Assembly: GCA_001972305.1 (NCBI GenBank)
Contig: BDDD01002111.1
Span: 62,001-126,000 of the forward strand
From: Cephalotus follicularis
Taxonomy: Eukaryota; Streptophyta; Magnoliopsida; Oxalidales; Cephalotaceae
Direction of reading: 5' to 3'
DNA: 64,000 nt
The position numbers and the translations under genes were made by a program. Of this stretch, positions 48,869-58,984 are shown piece by piece. Every line of letters begins with the position of its first letter. Position 1 is the stretch's first letter. The notes beneath the pieces are model-generated. The model saw only the letters and a program-made list of their open reading frames with translations, had not been told where the DNA came from and made no database searches.

Positions 48869-51285
48869 ATGGCCAGAACTAAACAGACGGCTAGGCCTTC
48901 TCCTCCCTTAGAGGTCGAACCCCTGGCTATGGTGGTTCCCACCACCGAAAGTCCCCTTTCCTCTGAAGGTAGCCTGGGGGCTGCTGTGGGTGACCCTGCT
49001 GTTCCCGTCACTGAGGCTGACATCCCTGCCCTTGACTGCTTTGGTGTCAGTACTCTCGCGATGAGGTGCTTGAAATTTCTCGCAAGTACAATTCTCCTGC
49101 TGGGTTGAGGTTTAGTCTTCCCTCGGATCCTCGGCTGGTCATTGAGAGTAGGGAGAGCCTCTTCGCTGTCTTTGAAGGTGCACCCTCCCATGGTTTGAGG
49201 GTCCCAGTGCCCTCTTTCGCTCTCTCAGTCTTGGAGACATTTCATCTCCATCCTTCTCTCCTCCAACCTCAATCTTGGAGCTTCATCATAGGCTTCTTAG
49301 TTAGGTGTCTAGAGTCCGAGGTGGCTGCGACAGTAGGACTATTCAAGGAATTCCATGTCATCTCGTCTTCGCCAAGAAAGCGTGGCTATTTCTTTAAGTC
49401 CTGCCCTGGTGTGAAGAAACTCCTCTTGAACCCTATTAAATCCATCAAGAACTAGAGGAGGAGATACTTCCTCATAAAAAATTTCGAGGGGTTCACCCCC
49501 CCTGTCTGGTGTGACTCCATGGAAACTACACGCCTTAACAGGAGATCCCCTCTGACAACGGCAGAGAACGTGGACCTTGGTAAACTGTTGCGCTTGGAGC
49601 CCGAGGAGGTGAACTCTAATGTGGTTGAGGATCGTCTGCTCCGAGCTGGGTTGAGTGTAGTTCTCATCCGAGGATCATACTCGGCTGACGTCGAGGACAC
49701 CTCAGGGGGTGGGGGATCCCCAGATAAATCCATGCCCCAAGAGATGGGGGAAAACTGTATAAATCTCTCGTCTCCTCCGGTTTCTTGTCTTCGTATTTTT
49801 TTTGCTATCTTACTGTTATCATGTTGTTGACTTTCTTACCTCTTTTTCGTGTAGCAATGGCTTCTCGGTGAGGATTTGATGCTCTCTTCGGTGCTACCAA
49901 GATCACCAAGCCTTCCTCTACTGAAGCAAACAAGCAGAAGGTTGCCGCGAAGGCAGCCAAGCAAAAGGAGAAAGATTCTGCCGAGGGGGCCAGGCAGAGG
50001 GCAAAGGCCGCCGCCGAGGGGGGCAAGCAAATGAAGAGGGCTGCTGCGGCAGCCAAGGAGAAAGGAGCCAAGCATCCTGCTGGAGGGCATTCCTGTGGTA
50101 GTCCTTCTCATCCCCCAAGCAAAAAGGGGAAATATGTGTCCGAGACCGAGGTGGAGTCTGCTCTCGGCAGGACCTCTAACAACCCCATCATCCTGCCTCC
50201 TCCTCGGGATGTGGAGAGGATGATCGAAGAGTTGGAGGGGGTCGGGAATGGGTTCTCCAGCTTGGATATCCTCGGGGTGCCATTCGCTCTTAGCTCTCTG
50301 TGCCTCTTCCCGGATGAGCTGAAGGAGAGGAAGGATTGGTCTAACAAGGACTTAATCCATAACTCCTTGCGGATCCATTTCAAGGTAAAGGGTGATCCTC
50401 TTCTTGTATGCTTTACATTCTTATGTGCTTTCCGTTCTCATTCTTGTGTCTTCTTTGCAGGCTCTAAATGATCATCACCTCTTGGTCGAGAATTTCTCAA
50501 TCATCTTGGAGAGGTATGACAAGGCGAGGGAGGAGCTGATGGTAGAGATGGAGACTTCTCGCATGGCCAAGGCTCAGCTTGAGAAAGTCCTTAAGGCCCA
50601 AGAGTCAGCTGTGGAGGAGAGGAACAAAGCTGTCTTGGAAAGGGACCAAATGATAAAGGACCTCTCCAAGGTCGGCGACCAGTACCAGGCTCTGCAGAAG
50701 AAACATGAAGATTCTGTCCGGAAACAGGAGGAGAGGAAGGCTAAGGCAGTGGAGGACGCCCTTACAGAATTTAAGTCCTCGGACGAATTCCAGACCTTGA
50801 TGGAGGCTTCCGTGGAAGATTACAAAGCTTCAGATGCCTTTGCTGATGAAGTCTTCAAGGAATCCGCCGAGTACTACCATCGGGGGTTCTACACTTGTAG
50901 GAACTGGGTTAAAGCTCTGCATCCTGAGGATCCCTTGGACGAGGTCGCCTATTGCTCGGCTGCCAAGGCTTTTGACTACTATCTTGATGGATATGAAGCC
51001 GAGGAGGTGAGGGTTGAGGAAGCCTTGGAAGGAAGAGCTGGACTAGGGGCCGTGGAAGAGGAAGGGGAAATCCTGCCTGCTCCTGAAGCTGTACTCGGCC
51101 AAGGAAGTGAGGCTGGAGGAGATGGGTCAACCGTGGCGACCATTCCTTTGTTGGATCCTGCGATAGCATCATCTTTGTTGGCTTCCTCCTCGGATCTTAT
51201 CACTCCTCAACCTCCTCCAACTGGACCTTTTGTTCCTTCTCCTCCAGAGGATGAACCTTCTCTTGATGCTCCTCTCGTAGCTTAG
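48869..51285 (+). pseudogene. Tat2 antisense passenger gene with a histone-H3-like N-terminus
   Basis: Spliced model 48869-49756, 49855-50384, 50461-51285, GT-AG and in phase, about 745 codons. It starts MARTKQTARPSPPLEVE; the first nine residues equal the histone H3 start. A middle domain at 49087-49520 (LHPSLLQPQSWSFIIGFLVR, GLFKEFHV, GYFFKS) matches the plant 'putative gypsy type transposon' family (Pfam PF04195 type). Exon 2 is an Ala/Lys-rich basic stretch resembling linker-histone tails. Exon 3 is a long coiled coil (about 50470-50760), then EYYHRGFYTCRNWV and a Pro/Ser-rich acidic tail. A poly(A)-like AATAAA lies at 51366-51371. Damage: a frameshift near 49048, TAG at 49453 (Trp in Tat1) and TGA at 49869 (CGA in Tat1). 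The role is unknown; similar antisense ORFs occur in other Tat elements. Confidence 0.8.
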
Positions 51286-52460
51286 TTTTTGTAGGCTAGC
51301 TTTTTTCTTCTTTTTGCCTTATAATAGTTTTCCTTTTAGTGGACTTGTAATCTTTACAATCTATAAATAAAGAGACTTTTTTGCACTCTTGGATCTCTGT
51401 CTTTTTTTTTTTTTTGCATTGCGAGCCTGATGTGTTTGTACTTGGCATGTATGTTCACAATTCCCTTAGGAATTTTGACTTCACTTGGACCTCTGATTTC
51501 TCGTAGAAGTAGATACTACTCCAAAAACACTTAAGTAACTTGTCAAAGATATTAATAAAAGACGTTTTGTGTTCTCAGATCTTATCTTTGGTTGGTTTCT
51601 TGCATTGTGTTGATAGTTCCCTTAGAAATTTTAGCTTAGCCCAAATCGTTAACTCTTCGTAGATGAGATCACTTAAGCTTGGCAGTCCTCGTAGGACACT
51701 TTACTTCGAAAGTGCTTAAGTAATTGTAACTTAGTCTTCAAGAATTTTGTACTCATAGACTAGGTTCTTGGTCTGCTCAGACAAGTTCCTATGGGTTTGC
51801 CAATGAGAGTATCGTCTGACCTATTAGGTTTTAGGACAGGTCGACTGAGCTTGCAGTCCATATAGGGACACTTGTATTAAAGTGTTTAGTCCGACGAGCT
51901 TGATTGTTGCGAGTTCCCATGGATTCGCCTTTCAAGTCATGACTTTAGGTCTGGTTGGACAAGTTCCCAAGGTATTTCCAACCAGAGTTTGCTCCCTGGG
52001 GAGTCTTAGTGCTTCCCTAGAAGCCTTTGGACGATCCTCGGAAGGAGTCCTTCGTATTTATGGTTTTAGGTGCTCCTCGGGAGGAGTTGTTCCTCGGAAG
52101 GAGGCTTTTGGGTGCTCCTCGGAGGGAGGCTTTTAGGTGCTCTTCGGAAGGAGGCTTTTGGGTGTGTATCCTTGAGTGTTTTCTCGGACGTCTATTACCT
52201 CAGTCTATTCGAGACCTCGGCTTGTGTTGGTATTCCCTTGGGGGTAAGACTTAGAAAGCTTTGGATCTCTGGATGCCCCCTTAGGGGCGTGGTCCTAGAT
52301 GCTTAGAGTAAAGATTGAGGGAGTTGATCGGTGGCTGTTCAGAGGTTTGAGGACATGAACATTGGACCTCCGGTCCCTTGCAAACTTGAAGCTATGATAT
52401 TAAACACAAGTTTTGAACAATTTCTCCTTTCATTGATGTCTAAATATGTACAACTTACAT
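51286..52460. repeat. Tat2 spacer between antisense gene and integrase, with hairpin array
   Basis: Non-coding. At about 52060-52160 four units of the type GCTCCTCGGAGGGAGGCTTTT follow each other, each with a CTCC...GGAG inverted pair. Upstream (51470-51960) are degenerate direct repeats around 'cttgtattaaagtg' and 'acaagttcc(t/c)'. Both this spacer and those of Tat1 and Tat3 lie between two converging transcription units. Confidence 0.65.
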
Positions 52461-53546
52461 TCATTGATAATACTTCCTCAGATGCTCGGCATTCCAAGCT
52501 CTGGCAATCTCCCTACCCCCCAAAATTTCAAGTTTGAATGTTCCTGGGTGGAGGACCCTCTTGATCTTGTATGGTCCTTCCCAGGCAGGGGCAAGTTTTC
52601 CTCTGGTACCGGTAGGGTCTGCAACGGCTGAGTTGCGAAGGACTAGATCTCCTTGTCTTAGTGGTCTGGGGCTTACCCTTTTGTTATAGTAGCGGCTCAC
52701 CCTCTGCTGGTAGGCTGCAACTCTGATCGCAGCCTTATCTCTTAGTTCTTCTACTAGGTCGAGGATGCATCTGAGACCTTCTTCATTATTGTCTTCAGTG
52801 AAATGTACAACTCTTGGTGATTGTACTCCAATCTCTACTGGTATCATAGCCTCTGTCCTGAAACATAGACTGTATAGGGACTCACCGGTTGTAGTCCAAG
52901 GAGTTGTTCTGTATGCCCATAGCATGTTTGGTAACTCCTCCGTCCATCTCCCTTTGCTATCTTCTAAGCTCTTCTTCAAGCCCGAGATGATTTCTCTGTT
53001 GATCACCTCGGCTTGATCATTGCTTTGGGGGTAGTCTACTGAGGCAAGCCTATGTTGTATCCTCCATTCTTTGCAAAAGTCACGGAAGGCTTGGCAATCA
53101 AACTGCTTACCATTGTCTGTGACGATTGTCCTCGGGACTCCGAATCTGCAGATGATTGACTTCCATACGAAGCTCTCCGTGTTCTTTTCTGTAATTGAGG
53201 TCAGAGGTTCTGCTTCCACCCACTTAGTGAAGTAATCTACTGCTACAATGAGAAACTTCCTCTGGCCTGTCGCCATAGGTAATGGTCCGACGAAGTCCAT
53301 TCCCCATTGTACAAAGGGCCATGGGGCCGTGATAGACGTCAGAGGTTGAGAAGGCCTTCTGCTTATGTTTACGTTCCTCTGGCACCCTTCACACTTCCTC
53401 ACTAAGTCTATAACATCTTGATGCATAGTGGGCCAGTAGTATCCTTGCCTCAATAGCTTGTGAGATAATGATTTGCCCCCTGTGTGGTTGCCACAAATTC
53501 CTTCGTGGACCTCCCTCAGAGCATAATTGGCCTCTAGGGGGGTCAT
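52461..53546 (-). CDS. Tat2 integrase (intact reading frame)
   Basis: Retroviral-type DDE integrase, the last pol domain. 361 open codons. The H2C2 zinc-binding module (HEGICGNHTGG with YYWPTMHQD and CEGCQR) is near residues 14-56. The core has catalytic Asp in MDFVGPLP, Asp in IVTDNGKQFDC and Glu in NDQAEVINREI. Its C-terminus ends near AWNAEHLRKYYQ, the usual end of this family. It is cut off from the upstream RNase H by a stop near 53595, so the ATG at 53546 is internal to the former polyprotein. This is the longest undamaged part of the element. Confidence 0.9.
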   Translation of the reverse strand: MTPLEANYALREVHEGICGNHTGGKSLSHKLLRQGYYWPTMHQDVIDLVRKCEGCQRNVNISRRPSQPLTSITAPWPFVQWGMDFVGPLPMATGQRKFLIVAVDYFTKWVEAEPLTSITEKNTESFVWKSIICRFGVPRTIVTDNGKQFDCQAFRDFCKEWRIQHRLASVDYPQSNDQAEVINREIISGLKKSLEDSKGRWTEELPNMLWAYRTTPWTTTGESLYSLCFRTEAMIPVEIGVQSPRVVHFTEDNNEEGLRCILDLVEELRDKAAIRVAAYQQRVSRYYNKRVSPRPLRQGDLVLRNSAVADPTGTRGKLAPAWEGPYKIKRVLHPGTFKLEILGGREIARAWNAEHLRKYYQ

Positions 53547-53594
53547 ACACCTTAGCCAAGGAAAGGAGAAAGATCTTTTGTAGAGGATCTCATC

Positions 53595-54170
53595 TTAGAG
53601 TTGGAATCTGTTTACTCTGTAGACCAGCTCCCTCGCCTCCACTGGGTCCTCGGGCAGGATCCCGTTCCTCAACCAATTGATAAAGGGAGTCATCCAGTTT
53701 GGCTCCTTGGACACATCTATATCCATCACATCTACTTCAGAGATGGTAGGCCTGTCCAGGTAGTCTACTAGCACGGTTTGATTTTTCTCTAGCTCTTCGG
53801 CGGTTGCTAGTTTTGATAACTGGTCTGCTCGGACGTTTTCTGCTCTGGGCACTTTCAAAATCCTCAAAACCTCGAAAGCTGACTTCATACCCTGAAAATG
53901 GGATAAGTATTTCACCATAGGGTCTTCTCGGGCCTCACACTCCCCATTTGTCAGACCAACCACTAGCTGAAAATCACTGGAGGCCTCTATCTTTCGCACC
54001 TCCAAGTGCTTCGCGATCGTCAGTCCAGCTATCAGAGCTTTCCACTCTGCTTCATTGTTTGTGGCTTTAAACTTAAACCTCAGAGCATACTCCAACGTCC
54101 AACCGTCTGGGCTTATCAGTACCAATCCTGCTCCACTACCGGTGATGCAGGAAGATCCATCCACTGACAA
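53595..54170 (-). pseudogene. Tat2 second RNase H domain
   Basis: Archaeal/plant-type second RNase H diagnostic of Tat/Ogre-like elements: SVDGSSCITGSGAGLVLISP, then FKATNNEAEWKALIAGLTIA and IEASSDFQLVVG. The linker EELEKNQTVLVDYLDRPTI joins it to integrase. Stops occur at 54171-54185 before it (SE*) and at 53595-53597 after it. Confidence 0.85.
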
Positions 54171-54314
54171 TTTCCATATCCCCTACTCGCTCTCGGAAGG
54201 GTTCTCCTCCATACACTCCGTAGGTGTATTGTCTCCAACAAAGTCGGCCAGTACCTGTGATTTGATTGCTGGTCTGGCCTCGAACTTCACATCATACTCG
54301 CCTAGCTCGACTAA

Positions 54315-54908
54315 CTACTTGATTAATCTGCCCGAGGTGTCAGGCTTTGCGAGAACTTGTTTAAGCGGTTTGTCAGTCAGAACCTTGATTATATGGGCTT
54401 GGAAATATGGCCTCAATTTTCTGGCCGAGATGATCAAAGCGTATGCAAATTTCTCTACCTCAGGGTACCTTCCTTCAGCGTCATTCAAAACCTTGCTCAC
54501 ATAGTACACCGGCTTTTGAACTTTTTCCTCTTCTCTGACTAGTACCGCACTCACTGCTCCCGAGGTGGCCGCAAGGTACAAATACAAGTCTTCCCCATCC
54601 TTAGGTTTTGAGATCAGAGGAGGGGAAGCCATGTATTCCTTCAACTAATCGAAGGCTGCTTGACAGTCGTCAGACCAAGAAAACCCCTTGGGGTCCCTGA
54701 GTACTTTGAAGAAAGGAAGGCATTTTTCTGCTGACTTTGATACAAACCTATTCAGGGATGCTATTTTCCCATTTAACCTCTGCACGTCCCTGATGGTTTG
54801 AGGAGGCCTCATGCTTTGAATTGCTAAAATCTTCTCCGGATTGGCCTTTATTCCTCTGCTAGAGACCATAAATCCGAGGACTTGCCAGAGGTGACCCCAA
54901 ATGTACAC
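54315..54908 (-). pseudogene. Tat2 first RNase H domain (RT-linked)
   Basis: GFSWSDDCQAAFD*LKEY at about 54640 starts the RNase H, followed by LAATSGAVSAVLVREEE, PVYYVSKVLNDAEGRYPEVE and IKVLTDKPLKQVLAKP. In-frame stops at 54645 and 54315; in Tat3 these read Lys and Trp. A frameshift near 54890 separates it from the RT. Confidence 0.85.
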
Positions 54909-55765
54909 TTGGACGGATTGAGTTTCATGTTGTATCTCCTCAGCACCTCAAATGTTTCCTCCAGGTCTTTTATGTGGGGGCTCCTGGCTGGAGTCTTGAC
55001 GAGCATGTCATCGATGTACACCTCCATATTTTTCCCGATCTGAGGCTCAAAAATTTTATTCACCAGACGTTGGTAGGTGGCCCCAGCATTCTTCAGACCG
55101 AAGGGCATAACCCTATAACAATGCATTCCTCGGTCCGTGATGAAAGCTGTCTTGTTCTCGTCGGGCCTGTACATGAGAATTTGATTGTATCCCGAGTAGG
55201 CATCCAAGAAACTTAACATTCTGTAGCCCGAGGTTGCATCTACCAACTGATCTATCTTTGGGAGATGGAAATGATCCTTTGGACAAGCTTTGTTGAGGTC
55301 TGTGAAGTCGATGCACATCCTCTACTTCCCATTTGCCTTTTTGACTAGTACTGAGTTCGCCAGTCAGTCTGAGTAATGCACTTCCCTTATGAACCCCGCC
55401 TGCAATAGCTTACTCACCTCTTCTGCTATTGCCTGCTGCCACTCGGGAGCAAAGCTCCTCTTCTTTTTCCTAGTCGGAAGCCTCGTTGGGTCCACGCTTA
55501 GTTTGTGAACCATGACACTTGGGCTGATCCCAGGGACCTCCTCTGCTGACCAGGCAAACACGTCTTTGTTATTTAGGAGGAATGTTATTAATTCCCCCTT
55601 CTCCACCTCTCCAAGCTGTGAGCCAACTTGGAAGACTTGTTCGGTGTTGCCCTCATGCAAGGGCACTTGGACCACGTCCTCAACAGGCTGGGGACACTCA
55701 GGTTCCATGTCTCCCCTGCGCTCCACATTTGCTATTGGAAGCACCTTGTCCTTCACCTTATCCAT
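54850..55765 (-). pseudogene. Tat2 reverse transcriptase
   Basis: Gypsy-type RT. The spacer up to EWQQAIAEEVSKLLQAGFIR is open from 55765. Two former Trp codons now read TGA (55364-55366) and TAG (55321-55323). Then come CIDFTDLNKACPKDHFHLP, SFLDAYSGYNQILM, CYRVMPFGLKNAGATYQRL and the catalytic YIDDMLVKT near 55020. Without these stops the palm would be complete, but the present copy cannot make an active enzyme. Confidence 0.88.
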
Positions 55766-55783
55766 GATGGCAGTTTTGTAGCA

Positions 55784-56446
55784 CTACCTTGCTACCTGTT
55801 GATCTCCTTTGACCTCCCCCACGCCAAACCTCGTGGGGAACTTCATCAACAAGTGTCTCGTAGACACTATCACCTCCAATAGGTTGAGCCTTGGTCGCCC
55901 TATTATTGCATTATACGGGCTTGGGGTATCAACCACCAGGAATGTCATTTCTACCTGAGTTTGACAGGGGGCCGTGTCTGCAACCACGGACAGGTTGATG
56001 GATCCCAAAGGATGGACCATCTCACCTGCGAAGCCAACCAGTGGGGTCTTTACAGACTTGAGCTGGTCTGGAGGTATCCTCAGCTTATCAAATGCATGTT
56101 TGTATAGGATATCGACCGAGCTGCCACTGTCAATGAGAATCCTCTTCATAGTGAAGAGAGCCACTTGAAGAGTTACCACCACTGGGTCATCATGAGGGAG
56201 TCGTACTCCCTCGTAGTCCACCTCCGAGAAGGATATCTCCTCCTCGTCTCCACCTGTTCTCAGCCTTTGCAAGGGACTGTCTCCCGTAGGCTTTTCTTGT
56301 GTTTTTATGGTCGCCACCAGACGCGACCCCTCCAGAGATGGTGTGGATGACACCTCTGGGTTCTTGCTACTGCTGCTCCTCTTGCTGCCGAGGAGCCTCT
56401 TCTCTTCGTTGCTCCCTTCTTCCTTGGGGAGAATCCCTGTCAACAT
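55784..56446 (-). pseudogene. Tat2 aspartic protease region
   Basis: Open 220-codon frame. It contains ISFSEVDYEGVRLPHDDPVV and the catalytic ILIDSGSSVDILY (Asp-Ser-Gly) near 56110, and ends with YNAIIGRPRLN, the conserved C-terminal half of gypsy proteases. It overlaps the gag end in another frame and stops just before the RT spacer. Confidence 0.85.
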
Positions 56447-58063
56447 ACTTGCGCAGGTGCCCCTTCCGAATCAGATCTTTGATCTTATTCTTCAACTGCC
56501 TGCACTCCTCGGTGTCGTGACCATGGTCACCATGGTAGCGGCAGTATTTTTCTGTGTTCCTCTTCTCGGCAGGTGACCTCATCTTCTCTGGCCATTGGAT
56601 GGGGACCTTGTATTGTTCCACTGTAAGTATTCTGGTGCGTGTGTCCAGGAGGGGGGCAAAGTGGTTGTAGGACAGGATTGATGCCCCTCATCTGGATGAG
56701 CCCTCTCGTCTGGAGAGTTTATGTCTAAGGTCTTCCTTGGACAAGTCTGACCTTTCCTTCCTCTTCTCTCTCCTCTCGAGAGCATTTCGTGAATGCCCCC
56801 CTTTCTCCTCCTGATGGCCTGACCAGGGCGTCTTTTGTTTCCTGGCGGCCCTCTCTTCATCGGCATTAACATATCTCTCTGCTCTCCTCAGCAGGTCTGC
56901 CATGTCCTTGGTCAGTTTCTTCAGAAGAGAGAAAGTGAAGGACGAGTTACTCCTCAGCCCGTTATTCAAGGCTGTCATTGTAAAGGATGGCTCCAGATCC
57001 TTCACTGTGAGAGACTCCCTGTTGAATCTGGTGAGGTAATCTCTCAGTGACTCATCTTTGCCCTGCACCACATTGATCAGGTGAGTGGAATTCCTCCTCT
57101 GCGTAGTGCTATTGAGGAACTTGGTTACGAACAGTTCCGTAAACTGGTCGAAGTTCTCCACCGAATTCTTTGCCAAGGTAAAATACCACGACTGGGCAGC
57201 TCTAGTCAGTGTCGCTGGGAATCCTCGACAGAGTGTGGCGTCCGAGGCTTAGTACATCCACATGGCTTGAATGTAAGAGCGCACATGTTGGATGGGGTCC
57301 GTGGACCCGTCATATTTGTCAAGGCTTGGGAAGCGAAACCCGATAGGAACACCCTCTGCCATGATCTCGGATGTGAAGGGGTGGGCGCTGATGTTCTGCA
57401 CCTCGGACAGATGTCCCCTCCCCTGTTCTGCTCCTCGGAACTTTCTTTCCAGCTCAGCAAGCTTTATGTTCATTGTTTGCTCCACACCCTCTATGTTCCT
57501 GGCCTTGCTAGAAACACGTGACCCTCCAGCCACTGTGGCTGGGGGGTCAACCCTGCTTCCTCGGGCCGTACCAGCTCTGCGCGGTGCATTGGAGCGCACT
57601 TGCGCTTCTTCTTCTCCTCTGACCTCCTCCCGAGGATCCGCATCCATGGCGTGATGTTCACGGCGCGCTCTCCTGGGATCGTTGGGCTGATCCTGGGCAG
57701 TTGAGGACTCTGCCCTCTGAGATGCATTGATCTCAGGTCTCCTCCCCAGGGGAATATTATCCCCTGACAGTCTTGGGGGATGTTCGTCTCCCCTTGATGG
57801 GTTTCGCCTGGCACCTCGTGAGCGCCGTGTCTCCACCCCTGGTCTACTAGGACCAAAAACTCCTCGGACCACTTGCGGGATAGGTCCGGCTTGCTGTTGT
57901 TGGTTGGCCAGAGTAGTGACCAATAAATCGGTGATACGCTCCATACCCTGGAGGAGCTGATTGAGCTACTCCCCTGTGACGGGGGCTTGTTCTTGGGCTA
58001 CCGGACCTCCTTTTGTTAACTGCTTGTGGCTCCAAGCTGGTTGTTGTTCTTTCTTGGAGGCAT
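56367..58063 (-). pseudogene. Tat2 gag
   Basis: Starts MPPRKNNNQLGATSS at 58063 and hits a TAA directly after. Then ERITDLLVTTLANQQQQAG, an Arg/Pro-rich region and IGFRFPSLDKYDGSTDP (57300). A TAA stop at 57249 is followed by the retrotransposon gag domain (FDQFTELFVTKFLNSTTQRR, VQGKDESLRDYLTRF) to 56690. The zinc-knuckle-like CRYHGDHGHDTEECRQLK near 56540 is typical of Tat gag. Several stops and frame changes; not functional. Confidence 0.85.
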
Positions 58064-58088
58064 GATTGCTGATAGCTTTTTGCTGCGT

Positions 58089-58106
58089 TTCCCACAGACG
58101 GCGCCA
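58089..58106 (-). promoter_or_regulatory. Tat2 primer-binding site
   Basis: TGGCGCCGTCTGTGGGAA on the minus strand, two bases inside the 5' LTR. Its start fits the CCA end of plant tRNA-Asp. It fixes the element's direction. Confidence 0.8.
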
Positions 58107-58108
58107 AT

Positions 58109-58984
58109 TGTTGATACAGAAATTCTTCCCTCAACAGTAGCCCACGTGTAAGGGCTTAATTTGTTTAGGGAAACACGGTATCGGTGCTCCGAGATGAAGG
58201 TAGAAGAGGGTTATGAATGTTTTCCCTGCACAGAAAAGCAAACACGTTAAAGGTCCAGGAGGTTGTTCTCCCGGGGACACTCCGACGCTCAAATTAGGCC
58301 TTCGCACGTAGAAAACAAGGTTCTTTGAGAGTAAAAATGGATGACTTGAGATATGTGTTTGATTCTTGTATTTATAGTGCTAGTTTGTAACTGTCTGAGC
58401 GTGAAGTGCGGAGGTGATAGTTGTCCCCTAAGGAAATTCCAAGGATATCGGGATTTTCCTTATCTCCACCTGATTTGTCGCTACTTTCCTTGCTGGTAGT
58501 TGACTGTATCTTATCTTCCATATTTGGAAGAGGTGAGTCCCTGAAAAGTAGGCTGGTTTTGTGGGCATGTCCCGCCGAGGGCGAGGAATGGTAGATTCTC
58601 TTGGTATTTATCCACTTCAAGGTCTTCAAGTTCCATGGCTTCTCCTAAGGCTGGCGCCTGATACAGTATGTCATCTGCCAAGCTGCCGAGGAAGGTAACT
58701 GATATAGTGCAGTTGAGGAGGAAGACCTTTGGCTGGGTCCTCGGCACCAGTGTTGGAAAAGAGGTTCTCGGCACTTATGCCGAGGAGGATGAATCCTAAA
58801 ATACCACTAGTGGGGAGTTCCTCGGCACTGATGTCGAGGATGATGTCTCCGTCTGCTTCTCCTTCCAGGGCTTGATAAGCCTCATCTGACCAATATCCAT
58901 GTAGACTTCAAGACCCTTAGACACTTGGCTATGTCTGCGGATAACACGTGTCATTCTTGATATAATTTAATTTTTTCCATATTA
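58109..58984 (-). repeat. Tat2 5' LTR (right copy)
   Basis: 876 bp partner of 47374-48249. The outer end reads CCATATTA instead of CCATATCA. Both 20-bp hairpins have lost a paired base. Confidence 0.95.

Larger units (their letters stand above)
47374..58984 (-). mobile_element. Tat2: near full-length Ty3/gypsy Tat-type retrotransposon, TSD TGTTC
   Basis: 11,611 bp between 876-bp LTRs, with TGTTC directly before 47374 and directly after 58984. On the minus strand in order: 5' LTR, primer site, gag, protease, reverse transcriptase, RNase H, a second RNase H, integrase; then the spacer with an antisense gene on plus, polypurine tract and 3' LTR. Dual RNase H and the antisense ORF are hallmarks of the Tat lineage. 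I counted roughly 40 differences between the LTRs by eye (about 4-5%). Gag and pol are broken by several stops and at least one frameshift, but the integrase is open. Confidence 0.96.

Noticed and set aside
50909-51203. Two overlapping minus ORFs opposite the antisense gene's last exon
   Set aside because: Composition mirrors the Glu/Pro-rich plus-strand protein; no features of their own.
57292-57654. 120-codon plus ORF within Tat2 gag
   Set aside because: Opposite-strand shadow of the gag frame; no homology pattern.
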